The notes under the pieces were generated by a model. It was not told the DNA's origin and ran no database searches. It saw only the letters and a list, made by a program, of their open reading frames with translations. A stretch of DNA of 64,000 nucleotides from JBLRWS01 sp047921075 (GTDB taxonomy: Bacteria; Bacteroidota; Rhodothermia; Balneolales; Balneolaceae): assembly GCA_047921075.1 (NCBI GenBank), contig JBLRWS010000003.1, positions 1 through 64,000 on the forward strand. Direction: 5' to 3'. Position numbers and translations under genes: made by a program. Positions within the stretch are counted from its first letter, which is position 1, and each line of letters begins with the position of its first letter. This document shows, one piece after another, positions 43,765 through 53,186 of this stretch.

Positions 43765-45197
43765 TACGACACCGTTTCTTTGTTTGGTTCGGGGACGTTC
43801 ACTTTCGGCGCTATATAATTGCCGGTTTTCTCATCATAGTTGTGGGCTTTGGCCTGCGGCATAGCTCCCTTCAGTTCGGCAACTGCAACCATTGGCAGGA
43901 AGCGCAGGAACAAGAGGAAGTTGGTAAAAAAGAGGCCGAAGGTGCCAACGTAGGTAAGTACGTCCCACATGGTAGGGGAGTAATAGCCCCACGAGGATGG
44001 TAAAAAGTCGGTCGAGAGGGATGTTACGGTAATCACAAACCGCTCGAACCACATTCCAATATTCACAACAATAGATATAAAGAAGGTGAACGCCACATTT
44101 CGCCGCAACTTTTTCGACCAGAAGAACTGCGGTGACAACACATTACAGGCTATCATGATCCAGTAAGCCCATGCATATGGCCCTGTGGCACGAATAATGA
44201 AAATCGCTTTTTCGTACTCTACCTGGCCGTACCAGGCGATGAAGAATTCCATCAGATAAGCAAACCCGACCATGCTTCCGGTTACCAGAATAATCAAATT
44301 CATCTTTTCGATGTGGTCGTCGGTCATCACATCTTCGAGGCCGTAAATCTTGCGGGTGATAATCATCAGGGTAAGTACCATCGCAAAGCCCGAGAAAACC
44401 GCGCCGGCTACGAAGTAGGGAGGGAAAATGGTTGTGTGCCAGCCGGGAATGATGGATACGGCAAAGTCGAACGATACAATGGTATGTACCGAAAGTACCA
44501 GTGGAGTTGCCAGTCCGGCAAGAATCATGTACGACTTTTCGTAGTTCCACCAGTGGCGGTTGCTTCCGCGCCATCCCAGCGCTCCAATGCCGTAAATGAG
44601 TTTACCATACTTGCTTTTAATACGGTCGCGTATGGTGGCCAGATCGGGCACCAGGCCTACGTACCAGAAGAGCAGGGACACCGTAAAATAGGTGGATACC
44701 GCAAAAACGTCCCACAACAGAGGAGAGTTAAAGTTGGGCCACATCGCCATGGAGTTGGGAAGAGGGAACATCCAGTAGACAACCCAAATACGCCCAACGT
44801 GGATGGCCGGGAAAACACCGGCACACATTACGGCAAAAATGGTCATCGCCTCGGCAAACCGGTTAATAGCGGTTCGCCAGTCTTGGCGGAAGAGAAAGAG
44901 AATAGCGGAAATCAGCGTGCCGGCGTGGCCAATACCGACCCACCACACAAAGTTAATGATAGCCCATCCCCATCCGGCCGGAGTGTTCAGCCCCCAGATA
45001 CCGGTTCCTTCCCACACCAGATACGCAATGGAAACAAGAAGCACACCTAACAGAAGGTTAGAGAATATAAAGGCGAGATACCACCCGGTTGGGGCGGGCC
45101 GCATATTAATATCTGTAATCAGCGAGGTGATGCTGCTGAAATCGTGATTCCCCTTTACCAGCGCAGGTTCAGGAACGTATTCGTACGTTTTACTCAT
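43764..45197 (-). CDS. actC: Alternative complex III subunit ActC (NrfD-like)
   Basis: A 477-residue polytopic membrane protein of the NrfD/PsrC family with about ten helices. It forms the menaquinol-oxidising membrane anchor below the ActB iron-sulfur protein. Signature pieces are WWVGIGHAGTLISAILFLFRQDWRTAINRFAEAMTIFAV (near 90-130) and WHTTIFPPYFVAGAVFSGFAMV. It lies 33 bases after actB and touches actD. Confidence 0.95.
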   Translation of the reverse strand: MSKTYEYVPEPALVKGNHDFSSITSLITDINMRPAPTGWYLAFIFSNLLLGVLLVSIAYLVWEGTGIWGLNTPAGWGWAIINFVWWVGIGHAGTLISAILFLFRQDWRTAINRFAEAMTIFAVMCAGVFPAIHVGRIWVVYWMFPLPNSMAMWPNFNSPLLWDVFAVSTYFTVSLLFWYVGLVPDLATIRDRIKSKYGKLIYGIGALGWRGSNRHWWNYEKSYMILAGLATPLVLSVHTIVSFDFAVSIIPGWHTTIFPPYFVAGAVFSGFAMVLTLMIITRKIYGLEDVMTDDHIEKMNLIILVTGSMVGFAYLMEFFIAWYGQVEYEKAIFIIRATGPYAWAYWIMIACNVLSPQFFWSKKLRRNVAFTFFISIVVNIGMWFERFVITVTSLSTDFLPSSWGYYSPTMWDVLTYVGTFGLFFTNFLLFLRFLPMVAVAELKGAMPQAKAHNYDEKTGNYIAPKVNVPEPNKETVS

Positions 45198-45230
45198 GTT
45201 CAGAAAGTTGCGATTAAAATATCCTGGTTG

Positions 45231-48200
45231 TTAGGCTAAATCTGATTGTTCGTTGCGCAGTTTTGCCAAATATGATGTTCGCGGCCGTACATTCATCTCT
45301 TCGAGCATCACGTAGTTGCGCTCGTTAAGCTTATGCTGCGAAACCACGCTCTGGCGGTCGGTTAGGTCGCCAAACGTAATGGCATTGGCAGGGCACGCCT
45401 GCTGGCAGGCCGTTTGCACTGTGCCATCGGCCGGCTTTCTTGATCCGGTTTTGATTCGGCTGCTGATCTTGGCGCGATTTACGCGTTGCACGCAGTAACT
45501 GCATTTTTCGATCACACCGCGGAAACGAACCGTTACATCGGGGTTCATTGCCATTTGGATCACTTCCGGATCGTCGCCGGTGGTTAAAAACTCTTTGGTG
45601 TAGTTGAAGAAATTGAAGCGGCGTACCTTAAACGGACAGTTATTGGCGCAGTATCGGGTACCGATGCAGCGATTGTAGGTCATCTGGTTCATGCCATCTT
45701 CACTGTGGGTGGTGGCTGCTACCGGACATACCTGCTCGCATGGTGCCAGTTCGCAGTGCATACAGGGCACCGGTTGGTGATATACTTTTGGATTGTCGAC
45801 ATCGCCCTCGTAGTAGCGGTCGGTTCGGATCCAGTGCATCACCCTGCGGCGGGCCACTTCACGTTTGCCAACCACGGGAATATTGTTTTCGGCCTGGCAG
45901 GCGATGGTACACACACCGCATCCAAAACAGGCGTTCAGGTCGATCGCCATGCCCCATTGCGGTTGGTGATCGGGACCGTAATTTTCGGTAAAGAGAGAGA
46001 CAGGCCCCTGATCTTCGGTGCCGGCGGCGCGCGCTTCTTTCATGCCCGGTACTTCGAATCCGTGATGATTTTTGAAGCTCGCAAATTGTGGTTCCCGCCG
46101 ATACTGTTCCATACTCGCCGAGCGCACCATATCACGCCCTTCGAGGCTGTGATGATCTTGCACGTTGGCAATTTCATACGTATTTCCGGTAGCCTCTACT
46201 TGCGCCTGCTGATAGAATGGCGAGGCGCTTGTGCGAAGCGGATAGGTATCAACGCCCACGCCGGAGGCTACGCGCCCCACACCCTCGCGGCCGTAGCCCA
46301 CACTAAGTGTAATGGAATCATCGGCATGGCCGGGCTGAACCCAAGCTGCAATTTCGATCGATTCATTGCCGGATGAGATACGAATCATCGGTACATTTTT
46401 GTGGCGAAAACTTCGCTCCGGATTGATCCCAACCTTTCGGGCCGTGGCTGCACTCATCATCGCCACGTTATCCCAAGTGGTTTTGGTCATCGGTTCGGGT
46501 AGTTCCTGCAGCCAGCCATTATTGGCAAAACGCCCATCAAACATCGTTGCATCGGGTTTAATGGCAATCTCAATATCGGCAATGGGCCGGGCATTCAGCA
46601 CATCCTGCACATTCGAACTCAGGTTCGACACAATGGATACATTTACCGAGCTGAAACCGGGGGCATCATGATCAATACCGTCATGCAGAACCTGTTCCCA
46701 TTGGTTCTTAAAGTTACCGCTTACATACTGTTCCCACGATTCAACGACCCGTACATATGCGGGCGACTCACTGCCGTTGGCAATAATATTCAAAAATTCA
46801 ATATCACTGACCCCCCCGAACAGCGGCTCGATTAGCGGTTGAACCACAGAGCGTTGGCCGGTAAAGGAGTATCCATCTCCCCATGATTCGAGAAAATGCG
46901 CTCTGTTTACATGCCAATTGCACAATTGCGAGGTTTCATCATAATAATCAGACAGATGAATTTTGGTCTCTACATTGGCAAGAGCGCCGGCAATTCCGAG
47001 ATCGGCGGGAGCGGTGTAGGCAAGATTTGTTCCCACAAGCACGACTGTATCGTACAGGCCGGCCTGCATATTGCGCACAGCGTCGCTAAAAGCGGCTTGT
47101 TCATCCCGGTCGTTGTAAAACGGCACATTGTGATAGGTGACGGTTTCACCGGCATTTCCAAGCGCTGAATTGATCGCGGCCACCGTTGCGTGTACCTGAC
47201 GATTATATTGGTAACCGAGCGTTACGATTGCTTCGCCGCGATGAGCCAACAGCTCATTTGCAAGAGTTGCGACCCACTCGTGATTCGAAAAATCATTTTG
47301 CACACCGGAGTAAGCCGAAAGTGCATTCAGTTGAGAGGAGAGGCGGGAAGCGAGAGCTGCTGCAAAGGCAGGAATCTGCGAGGGTTTGAGCCGTAACCGG
47401 TGATCGGCATAGGAGCCGGTACTGGTATAGGAATTTTCGACACAGTAAACGCGTGACATATTGTCGTCGGTGCCGGTAACTTTGCGGCGCGCGGTTAAAT
47501 CTACGGCATTTTGCACGCTGTTGGAGTCTCCATGGGGACTCATAAAATCGTGATCGAGCGATACGACAAGATCAGCCTTGCCGTAGTGGTTTACGGTGCG
47601 GAGGCGTTGCCCGAAAGCCAGGTTATTCCCTTCAATAACTTCAAACTCATTAAACGGCTCGTGCGTTACCCACTCGGCGTTATCAAACTCACTGAGAATG
47701 GATCGCTTCAGACGGCTGTATGTTAGCGACGAGCTCGCCTCATCAATAAATAAAATACGACGGCTGCGGTCGGCAAAGTGATCGCTTGCAAACTGAGTAA
47801 ACTCATCTTTTGAAACGCCCGTGCCATCTCTTCGGGGTGAGCGGGATCGGTCCGGATCATACAAGCCAAGGATGGCGGCCTGATGATAGATATTGGTACG
47901 CCCTTTGCTGGCCGGGTGGTCGGGATTTCCTTCAATCTTGGTGGGGCGCCCTTCGTTGCTGGTTACCAGCAGTCCGGTAAGAGCTCCCTGCATCGGCATG
48001 GCGGTTGCGAAAAACTCAGGTACACCCAATACGCGGTCTTCAGGTTGCTTGGAGTAGGGCAGAATTTTCTGAACCGGCTTGCGGCACGAAGCAAACCCTG
48101 CCAGTGCAATTGAGGCACCCATCACACGCAGGAAACTGCGACGTGATACCTGATCGGTCATTTCGGTTGCATTCTCACCGAATTCGCGCTCTGCAAACGT

Positions 48201-48272
48201 TTTATATTCTTCGTTTTGAGCAAGCTCGTTTAAGCTTTTCCAATACGTTGTTGTGTTCTGATCAGTACTCAT
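45231..48272 (-). CDS. actB: Alternative complex III iron-sulfur subunit ActB
   Basis: A 1013-residue periplasmic subunit exported by the Tat system (RRSFLRVMG, near residue 44), with a following ASC site that may be lipid-modified. The N-terminal part (about 60-720) is the molybdopterin-oxidoreductase-like ActB1 domain, which in this family binds no cofactor. The C-terminal part (about 755-1000) is the ferredoxin-like ActB2 domain with four cysteine clusters (CFGCGVCTIAC, CMHCELAPCEQVCP, CIGTRYCANNCP, CSYCVQRV...CQQACP). These fit one 3Fe-4S and three 4Fe-4S centres. Fused length and position are normal for the family. Confidence 0.95.
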   Translation of the reverse strand: MSTDQNTTTYWKSLNELAQNEEYKTFAEREFGENATEMTDQVSRRSFLRVMGASIALAGFASCRKPVQKILPYSKQPEDRVLGVPEFFATAMPMQGALTGLLVTSNEGRPTKIEGNPDHPASKGRTNIYHQAAILGLYDPDRSRSPRRDGTGVSKDEFTQFASDHFADRSRRILFIDEASSSLTYSRLKRSILSEFDNAEWVTHEPFNEFEVIEGNNLAFGQRLRTVNHYGKADLVVSLDHDFMSPHGDSNSVQNAVDLTARRKVTGTDDNMSRVYCVENSYTSTGSYADHRLRLKPSQIPAFAAALASRLSSQLNALSAYSGVQNDFSNHEWVATLANELLAHRGEAIVTLGYQYNRQVHATVAAINSALGNAGETVTYHNVPFYNDRDEQAAFSDAVRNMQAGLYDTVVLVGTNLAYTAPADLGIAGALANVETKIHLSDYYDETSQLCNWHVNRAHFLESWGDGYSFTGQRSVVQPLIEPLFGGVSDIEFLNIIANGSESPAYVRVVESWEQYVSGNFKNQWEQVLHDGIDHDAPGFSSVNVSIVSNLSSNVQDVLNARPIADIEIAIKPDATMFDGRFANNGWLQELPEPMTKTTWDNVAMMSAATARKVGINPERSFRHKNVPMIRISSGNESIEIAAWVQPGHADDSITLSVGYGREGVGRVASGVGVDTYPLRTSASPFYQQAQVEATGNTYEIANVQDHHSLEGRDMVRSASMEQYRREPQFASFKNHHGFEVPGMKEARAAGTEDQGPVSLFTENYGPDHQPQWGMAIDLNACFGCGVCTIACQAENNIPVVGKREVARRRVMHWIRTDRYYEGDVDNPKVYHQPVPCMHCELAPCEQVCPVAATTHSEDGMNQMTYNRCIGTRYCANNCPFKVRRFNFFNYTKEFLTTGDDPEVIQMAMNPDVTVRFRGVIEKCSYCVQRVNRAKISSRIKTGSRKPADGTVQTACQQACPANAITFGDLTDRQSVVSQHKLNERNYVMLEEMNVRPRTSYLAKLRNEQSDLA

Positions 48273-48326
48273 TCCGTGCAGACTATTAATTTGAAAATCG
48301 TGCGGGGATTCGTGATTGGCGTCATA

Positions 48327-48971
48327 TCAGTAGTGGCACGCCTGGCAATAGGTGGGTGCATTGATATTCTGTTTGGCTACCAGCTCGCGTCCAAGCTCAA
48401 GCTGATTGTCTACCTGATACCCCATGGTGGTAACTTCTTCAACCGGCCGTATATGTTTCTCGGGTTCGCGATGGCAATCGAGGCACCAGCCCATACTTAA
48501 CGGTTCTGCCTGATAAACCACCTCCATCCGGTCTATCCGCCCGTGGCACGATTCGCAACCGACACCCACGTTTACATGTGCGGAATGGTTAAAATAGGCG
48601 TAATCGGGCAGCATGTGCACACGAATCCATTCAATCGGCTCGCCGGTTTCCCAACTGTCGCGTACAATCTGCAGATTTTCACTGTCTGTTCTAATCTGAC
48701 TGTGGCAGTTCATACAGGTTTGCGTGGCCGGAATGTTGGCATACTTCGATTCGGTAACCTGTGTGTGGCAATATTGACAGTCAAGCCCGAGCTGCCCCAC
48801 ATGTTGTTGATGGCTAAACGGTACCGGTTGTTCGGGAGCGTAACCGACATGGGTAAACTCCGGAGAGAAGAAATACCAGATTCCGAATACGATAGCGTTT
48901 AATAATACGATGGAAGCGATTAGAATTCGTCGTGGCGCTTCGTTGGTCCACTTGGGAAAAATCTGTGCCAT
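48327..48971 (-). CDS. actA: Alternative complex III pentahaem cytochrome c subunit ActA
   Basis: A 214-residue subunit with an N-terminal membrane helix (about 15-36) and five CxxCH haem-binding motifs at residues 65-69, 86-90, 139-143, 163-167 and 209-213. Five haems are the expected number. It receives electrons from ActB and passes them toward ActE. As the first gene of the act-cta operon, its promoter should lie in the 450-base gap upstream (48972-49422). Confidence 0.95.
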   Translation of the reverse strand: MAQIFPKWTNEAPRRILIASIVLLNAIVFGIWYFFSPEFTHVGYAPEQPVPFSHQQHVGQLGLDCQYCHTQVTESKYANIPATQTCMNCHSQIRTDSENLQIVRDSWETGEPIEWIRVHMLPDYAYFNHSAHVNVGVGCESCHGRIDRMEVVYQAEPLSMGWCLDCHREPEKHIRPVEEVTTMGYQVDNQLELGRELVAKQNINAPTYCQACHY

Positions 48972-49422
48972 AGGTAGCAGGCAGGTTCCTTAATATTAAA
49001 TGTAATACTCGGTTTTTAAATTGGATTGAAGGTACCGAAAATATCCATATCTACATACCGTCCGATGTGACCGTTTTCTTATTTAAAATTATTCTAAATA
49101 ATAATGAGCATCGAACAGCAGCCAGAATTTCATACGGCAGTAACCCAATTCTGAGACGCTGTAAAGATAGTACACAGCCATCATAATTGCTCGAAATTTC
49201 GGTGGAGCTCTTCCTTATCCTGTTCGCATCAAGATGACAATATTGCTTTAATATAGAAGCAGTGTGAAAGGTGTTGGTTTGTAATGATTTAGAAAATATG
49301 GTTCGCAGGCGGGCGGGTATTTTCTGTCCGAATAGCAGAACGACGGCTGCAAAGAAGTGGTTTTTCGGGTGGATTTCCCGTTGGTAAAAACGGTATTTTT
49401 GTGCGAACCAATCCTAATCGGT
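48972..49422. other. Divergent promoter region between act-cta operon and DUF420 gene
   Basis: No gene is visible in these 450 bases. The part next to actA (about 48990-49120) is AT-rich and likely carries the operon promoter, but I find no clear Bacteroidota-type -7 element (TAnnTTTG) on the minus strand. On the plus strand TATTTTTG at 49394-49401 fits that element. No tRNA or clear riboswitch fold is apparent. Confidence 0.5.
49394..49401 (+). promoter_or_regulatory. Candidate Bacteroidota-type -7 element
   Basis: TATTTTTG matches TAnnTTTG and lies 21 bases before the DUF420 start codon. The -33 partner is poor (TTTC, about 16 bases upstream), so this is a weak call. Confidence 0.3.
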
Positions 49423-49992
49423 ATGAATGAACAGATAAAAAACGAGATCACGCTCGAGTTTCTCAAAGAGTTGTCGGTGCCCAAAGCACTTGCAACCATA
49501 TTGGCGGTGAGTGCGGCCGCTTTTCTTTTTTTGATATGGCTGATCTACTTTCGGGAAACGGCCGAAACCACGGCCGATTGGGTGGGGCAGCTGCCGGCTT
49601 TGAATGCATTTTTGAATAGTGTCAGCACTGTGCTGATCGTATCGGGCTATGCAGCTATCCGAAAGAAGAAGTATGCTGTTCACATGAAATTGATGTTGAC
49701 GGCATTTGTCACGTCTGCTCTCTTTTTAATCAGCTATCTGGTGTACCATAACTTTGTTGGCCATACGCCGTTTCCGGGAGAGGGATGGATTCGCCCGACC
49801 TACTTTACCATTCTTATCTCTCATATCATTCTCTCCGCTTTTGTTGTTCCGCTGGTTCTCACCAGTTATTATTTTGCATTTTCGGGCAAGTTCTCCACGC
49901 ACCGGAAAGTATCGAAATGGACCTTTCCTATATGGCTCTACGTTTCGATAACGGGCGTGATGATCTTTTTTATCCTGAATGCATATGTATAA
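49423..49992 (+). CDS. DUF420 (YozB/CtaM-like) membrane protein
   Basis: A 189-residue protein with about five membrane helices, starting at ATG 49423 (MNEQIKNEITLEF); the ORF opens 22 codons upstream. The DUF420 pattern is visible: LPALNAFLNSVSTVLIVSGYAAI near the first third, HMKLMLTAFVTSALFLISYLVYH, and TILISHIILSAFVVPLVLTSYYFAF. Histidines lie at helix ends, as in members linked to oxidase assembly (CtaM in Staphylococcus). Its position next to the oxidase operon, in the opposite direction, supports a role in oxidase biogenesis, which is inferred. Confidence 0.85.
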   Translation: MNEQIKNEITLEFLKELSVPKALATILAVSAAAFLFLIWLIYFRETAETTADWVGQLPALNAFLNSVSTVLIVSGYAAIRKKKYAVHMKLMLTAFVTSALFLISYLVYHNFVGHTPFPGEGWIRPTYFTILISHIILSAFVVPLVLTSYYFAFSGKFSTHRKVSKWTFPIWLYVSITGVMIFFILNAYV

Positions 49993-49994
49993 AA

Positions 49995-50025
49995 AAAACC
50001 GCGAACCTGATGAGGCCGCGGTTTT
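49995..50025. terminator. Bidirectional terminator
   Basis: Inverted repeat AAAACCGCG / CGCGGTTTT with a 13-base loop between the convergent DUF420 and UPF0173 genes. On the minus strand it is followed by eight Ts, so it is strongest for UPF0173; on the plus strand by four Ts. Confidence 0.82.
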
Positions 50026-50046
50026 CGTATCGTTACAGATGCCAGA

Positions 50047-50754
50047 TCACTCACCGAGAAAGTAGTCGCCCGGTTTCGGAATCACTACCTTCGTTTCGCA
50101 GTAATCCTCGGTGAACTCCTTAAACTCTTCAGGGTCACCGGTTAGCACCGGAAATGTACCGTAGTGAATGGGAATGGCCAATTCGGCATCGAGCATCTGA
50201 CAGCACATGGCCGCTTCCTGCGCGCCCATGGTGTAGTAATCGCCTATTGGTACGGCAATCACGTGCGGCTGATAGATCTCACCGTAAATTTCCAAATCAG
50301 AAAAGATGTTGGTGTCGCCCAAATGGTAGAAGCAGATGTCATCTTCAAACGAGAGAACGAGCCCACCGGCTTCTCCGGCATAATCTCCCTGGAACGAACT
50401 GCTGTGATTGGCGTTTACCAGTGTAACTGAAAAATCATCGAAATTGACCGAACCGCCTTTGTTGAATTCCACGCGTTGATCTTCATTTAACCCATGTTTT
50501 TTTAAAAGATGCGACAGTTCTACTTGCGCAACCACCGTGCAGCCGGTTCGTTTGGCAATGTCAAGCGTATCGCCCACATGGTCTTCATGGCCATGGGTAA
50601 GAAGGATATAGTCGGCTTCCTGCGGTTGTTTAAATTCGTCGGGAGTGGTGGGATTTTGCGAAAGAAACGGATCAATATAGATGATCTTTCCCGATTGAGA
50701 TTCAATACGAAAGGCAGAATGGCCGAGCCACTGAGCTTTGATATCTGTTTTCAT
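50047..50754 (-). CDS. UPF0173 metal-dependent hydrolase (MBL fold)
   Basis: A 235-residue metallo-beta-lactamase-fold hydrolase of the UPF0173/YtkL group. Landmarks are WLGHSAFRIES at the N-terminus, the metal motif THGHEDHVGD, NANHSSS, HLGDTNIFSD, and PIGDYYTMGAQEA near the end. Substrate is not known for the family. Monocistronic, ending at a terminator shared with the DUF420 gene. About 250 bases upstream hold no gene I can support. Confidence 0.9.
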   Translation of the reverse strand: MKTDIKAQWLGHSAFRIESQSGKIIYIDPFLSQNPTTPDEFKQPQEADYILLTHGHEDHVGDTLDIAKRTGCTVVAQVELSHLLKKHGLNEDQRVEFNKGGSVNFDDFSVTLVNANHSSSFQGDYAGEAGGLVLSFEDDICFYHLGDTNIFSDLEIYGEIYQPHVIAVPIGDYYTMGAQEAAMCCQMLDAELAIPIHYGTFPVLTGDPEEFKEFTEDYCETKVVIPKPGDYFLGE

Positions 50755-51003
50755 AAGTATGGCAGGTTTTGATTAGATAGTTCATTAAATATAACACGTT
50801 AAAGGAATGAATCGTTGACAAAGAAGTAAATCTGTGTTATAAATAGGTGATACTCTTGTCACTCCGGATCTGTTTTTTCCTGATGTGCGACAGCATTCGG
50901 CCACCATCAACATAAAATCACATGCCACTCTGTTCGCATTCTTAATCGATGCTATAGCACAAGCCAGGTAATCAACATATAAACCACAATATCACAATAG
51001 GAG

Positions 51004-51690
51004 ATGACCATGCCTAACCGAGTAAAAATCCATCCGGAACAGCCCAAGCAGAAACAGATTTTTGAATTGGCTGATGTCTTGTTAAACGAGGGCGTTTTGC
51101 TGATACCCACCGACAGCCAGTATGCGCTGATATGTGATTATAAAAACAAGAAAGGGATGGATCGGATTCGAAGGATTCGCCAGATGGACAAGCGCGACCA
51201 CTTGAGTGTGATGTGCCATAGCCTGGAGCATGTGTCTACATTTGCGCTGTTATCAGACAGTAATTTTAAACTGATCAAGCGCATGATTCCCGGTGCCTAT
51301 ACATTTATTTTACCCGCCACACGCGAGGTGCCCCGATTGTTGGTGCATCCCAAAAAACGAACCGTAGGTATTCGTGTGCCGGAGCATCCGATCTGCCTTT
51401 CGCTGATTCGTGAACTTGGCCGCCCGGTGATGGCCATCAGCGCCAAGCTTCCGAATGTGGAAAACGGTAATCCGGCCACGGCCGAATCGCGCGAGCTTTT
51501 TCTGAGCCGGTTCGATAATCTTGTGGATGCCGTGGTGGATACCCAGCAGCCGCTCCAGGGCGAAGAGACCACCATTCTGGACCTTACGGGCAACCGCGCT
51601 GAACTGGTACGTGCCGGATTGGGCATGGAGTATATGACGGAGGCGTTTGCCCTGGAGGGCGTGGAGTTGGATGAGAGGGCGCTGGTTTGA
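51004..51690 (+). CDS. yciO: YciO-type YrdC/Sua5-domain protein
   Basis: A 228-residue YrdC-fold protein. The sequence tracks E. coli YciO closely (KIHPEQPKQKQIFELA, IPTDSQYAL, RIRRIRQMDKRDHLSVMC, PGAYTFILPATREVPR, KRTVGIRVPEHPI). YciO is related to the tRNA threonylcarbamoyladenosine enzyme TsaC/Sua5, but its activity is much weaker and its true role is uncertain. A second, canonical TsaC is expected elsewhere in the genome. Start is ATG 51004 or the in-frame ATG at 51010. The stop overlaps the TTG start of pfkA (TTGA). Confidence 0.85.
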   Translation: MTMPNRVKIHPEQPKQKQIFELADVLLNEGVLLIPTDSQYALICDYKNKKGMDRIRRIRQMDKRDHLSVMCHSLEHVSTFALLSDSNFKLIKRMIPGAYTFILPATREVPRLLVHPKKRTVGIRVPEHPICLSLIRELGRPVMAISAKLPNVENGNPATAESRELFLSRFDNLVDAVVDTQQPLQGEETTILDLTGNRAELVRAGLGMEYMTEAFALEGVELDERALV

Positions 51691-52763
51691 GAATTGCAAT
51701 CAATACCGGCGGGGGAGATGCGCCGGGTTTAAATGCGGCTATTCGGGCTGCTACTCTGGCTGCACTGCGGAAAGGGTGGCAGGTATTCGGAATTCGTAAC
51801 GGATACGGTTCTCTGTTTACGGATGAGCCGTTTATTCCCCTTACGCGTGACACCGTGCGGGGAATAACACTGAAAGGCGGAACCATGCTGGGAACCGCCA
51901 ATCGGGGCAACCCCTTCGAGATGCCCGAGAAAAAGCCCAATGGGGAGTGGACTCTGGTTGATCGGTCTGACCATGTGATTGAGATCTTCAAAGCACACGA
52001 TATAGATGCATTGATTGCAATAGGCGGCGATGGTTCGATGCGCATTGCTCACAGGCTCACCCAAAAAGGGTTATGCGTTGTGGGTGTACCCAAAACCATC
52101 GATAATGATATTTGGGGCTGCGACGTTACCCTCGGTTTCGATACGGCAGTATCCACCGCCACCGATGCGATCGACAAATTAACGACCACCGCAGAGGCGC
52201 ATGAACGTATTATGGTGGTTGAGGTCATGGGCCGGTATGCAGGGTGGATTGCCCTGCACGCGGGTATTTCGTCGTCGGCGGATGTAATTTTAATCCCTGA
52301 AATTCCCTTTGATCTGGATGCCGTGGTGCAAAAGATTGAGGCGAGAGAGGCAAGCGGCCGCCATTATACCATTGTGGTAGCGGCCGAGGGAGCAACCGAA
52401 AAAAACGGTCATCGCTTTGTAAAAGGGAAGGTGCCCGGGCAGTCTGAACAGTTGGGCGGGCTGGACGACTATCTGGCAACGGAACTTTCAACGCGCACCG
52501 GAAAAGAGTCCCGATCCATCGTGTTGGGTCACTTGCAGCGCGGCGGACGTCCCAGCACCTATGATCGGCTGATCTCGCTGCGATTTGGTGCAGAAGCAAT
52601 TCGTGCCGCAGAAGAGAATGATTACAATCAATTGGTTATCTTAAAGAACAATTGCATACAGCGAATACCGATCGAATCGGTAGCAAACAAAATGAAAACC
52701 GTGCCTCTTAACGGCGACACAATTCGCACGGCACGGGATATTGGAATATCATTAGGTGATTAA
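51687..52763 (+). CDS. pfkA: 6-phosphofructokinase (mixed-motif, group III type)
   Basis: Glycolytic enzyme phosphorylating fructose 6-phosphate. The 358-residue protein starts at TTG 51687, overlapping yciO. It has GGDGS (113-117) in the phosphoryl-donor loop, a glycine typical of ATP-using enzymes, together with PKTIDND (135-141), whose lysine is typical of PPi-using ones. This combination marks the group III PFKs found in actinobacteria and others, generally ATP-dependent. Further motifs are MGRYAGWIALHAG and LGHLQRGGRPSTYDR. Donor preference is inferred. ytxJ follows after three bases. Confidence 0.92.
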   Translation: MRIAINTGGGDAPGLNAAIRAATLAALRKGWQVFGIRNGYGSLFTDEPFIPLTRDTVRGITLKGGTMLGTANRGNPFEMPEKKPNGEWTLVDRSDHVIEIFKAHDIDALIAIGGDGSMRIAHRLTQKGLCVVGVPKTIDNDIWGCDVTLGFDTAVSTATDAIDKLTTTAEAHERIMVVEVMGRYAGWIALHAGISSSADVILIPEIPFDLDAVVQKIEAREASGRHYTIVVAAEGATEKNGHRFVKGKVPGQSEQLGGLDDYLATELSTRTGKESRSIVLGHLQRGGRPSTYDRLISLRFGAEAIRAAEENDYNQLVILKNNCIQRIPIESVANKMKTVPLNGDTIRTARDIGISLGD

Positions 52764-52766
52764 AAC

Positions 52767-53159
52767 ATGAGTTTTTTTGGCGGCCTTTCAGGGCTTTTTT
52801 CAGGTGGATCAAACGGGTTGGACGAGGCGTGGAATACGATCTCCTCGCCGGCGGAAGTGGATGAACTTTTAGCACGTACCGACCGGCCACAGTTGGTTTA
52901 TAAACACAGCTTTATCTGCAGCATTTCTGTCTTTGCAAAGTCAAATCTGGAGTCGGGCCTCGACGAACTGGCCGAGCATGCCGACCTGCACTTTATAGAT
53001 GTACGCGGTGCGCGGGATTGCTCACTCTACTTTGCTGATAAAGTCGGTATTCGGCACGAATCTCCCCAATTGATTATTGTGGAAAACGGAAAGGCTGTGT
53101 TTCACACGTCACACGGCGGGGTTCAGCTGCGGAATGCGTTGCAGGCCGTGACACCCTGA
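52767..53159 (+). CDS. ytxJ: Bacillithiol-system thioredoxin-like protein YtxJ
   Basis: A 130-residue thioredoxin-fold protein. The active site reads YKHSFICSISVFAKS, a single cysteine in the position of the first thioredoxin cysteine, as in YtxJ (a putative bacilliredoxin C). Further support is FIDVRGARDCSLYFADKVGIRHESPQ and the terminal glycine region. YtxJ is tied to organisms that make bacillithiol; thus this bacterium probably does. It is the third gene of yciO-pfkA-ytxJ, starting three bases after pfkA. Confidence 0.88.
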   Translation: MSFFGGLSGLFSGGSNGLDEAWNTISSPAEVDELLARTDRPQLVYKHSFICSISVFAKSNLESGLDELAEHADLHFIDVRGARDCSLYFADKVGIRHESPQLIIVENGKAVFHTSHGGVQLRNALQAVTP

Positions 53160-53186
53160 ACAGCGGCGCACTCTTTTCGAGATGCG

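Noticed and set aside
45231..48272. ActB as an active molybdopterin oxidoreductase
   Set aside because: The context and family show that the N-terminal domain of ActB is cofactor-free; it is part of alternative complex III.
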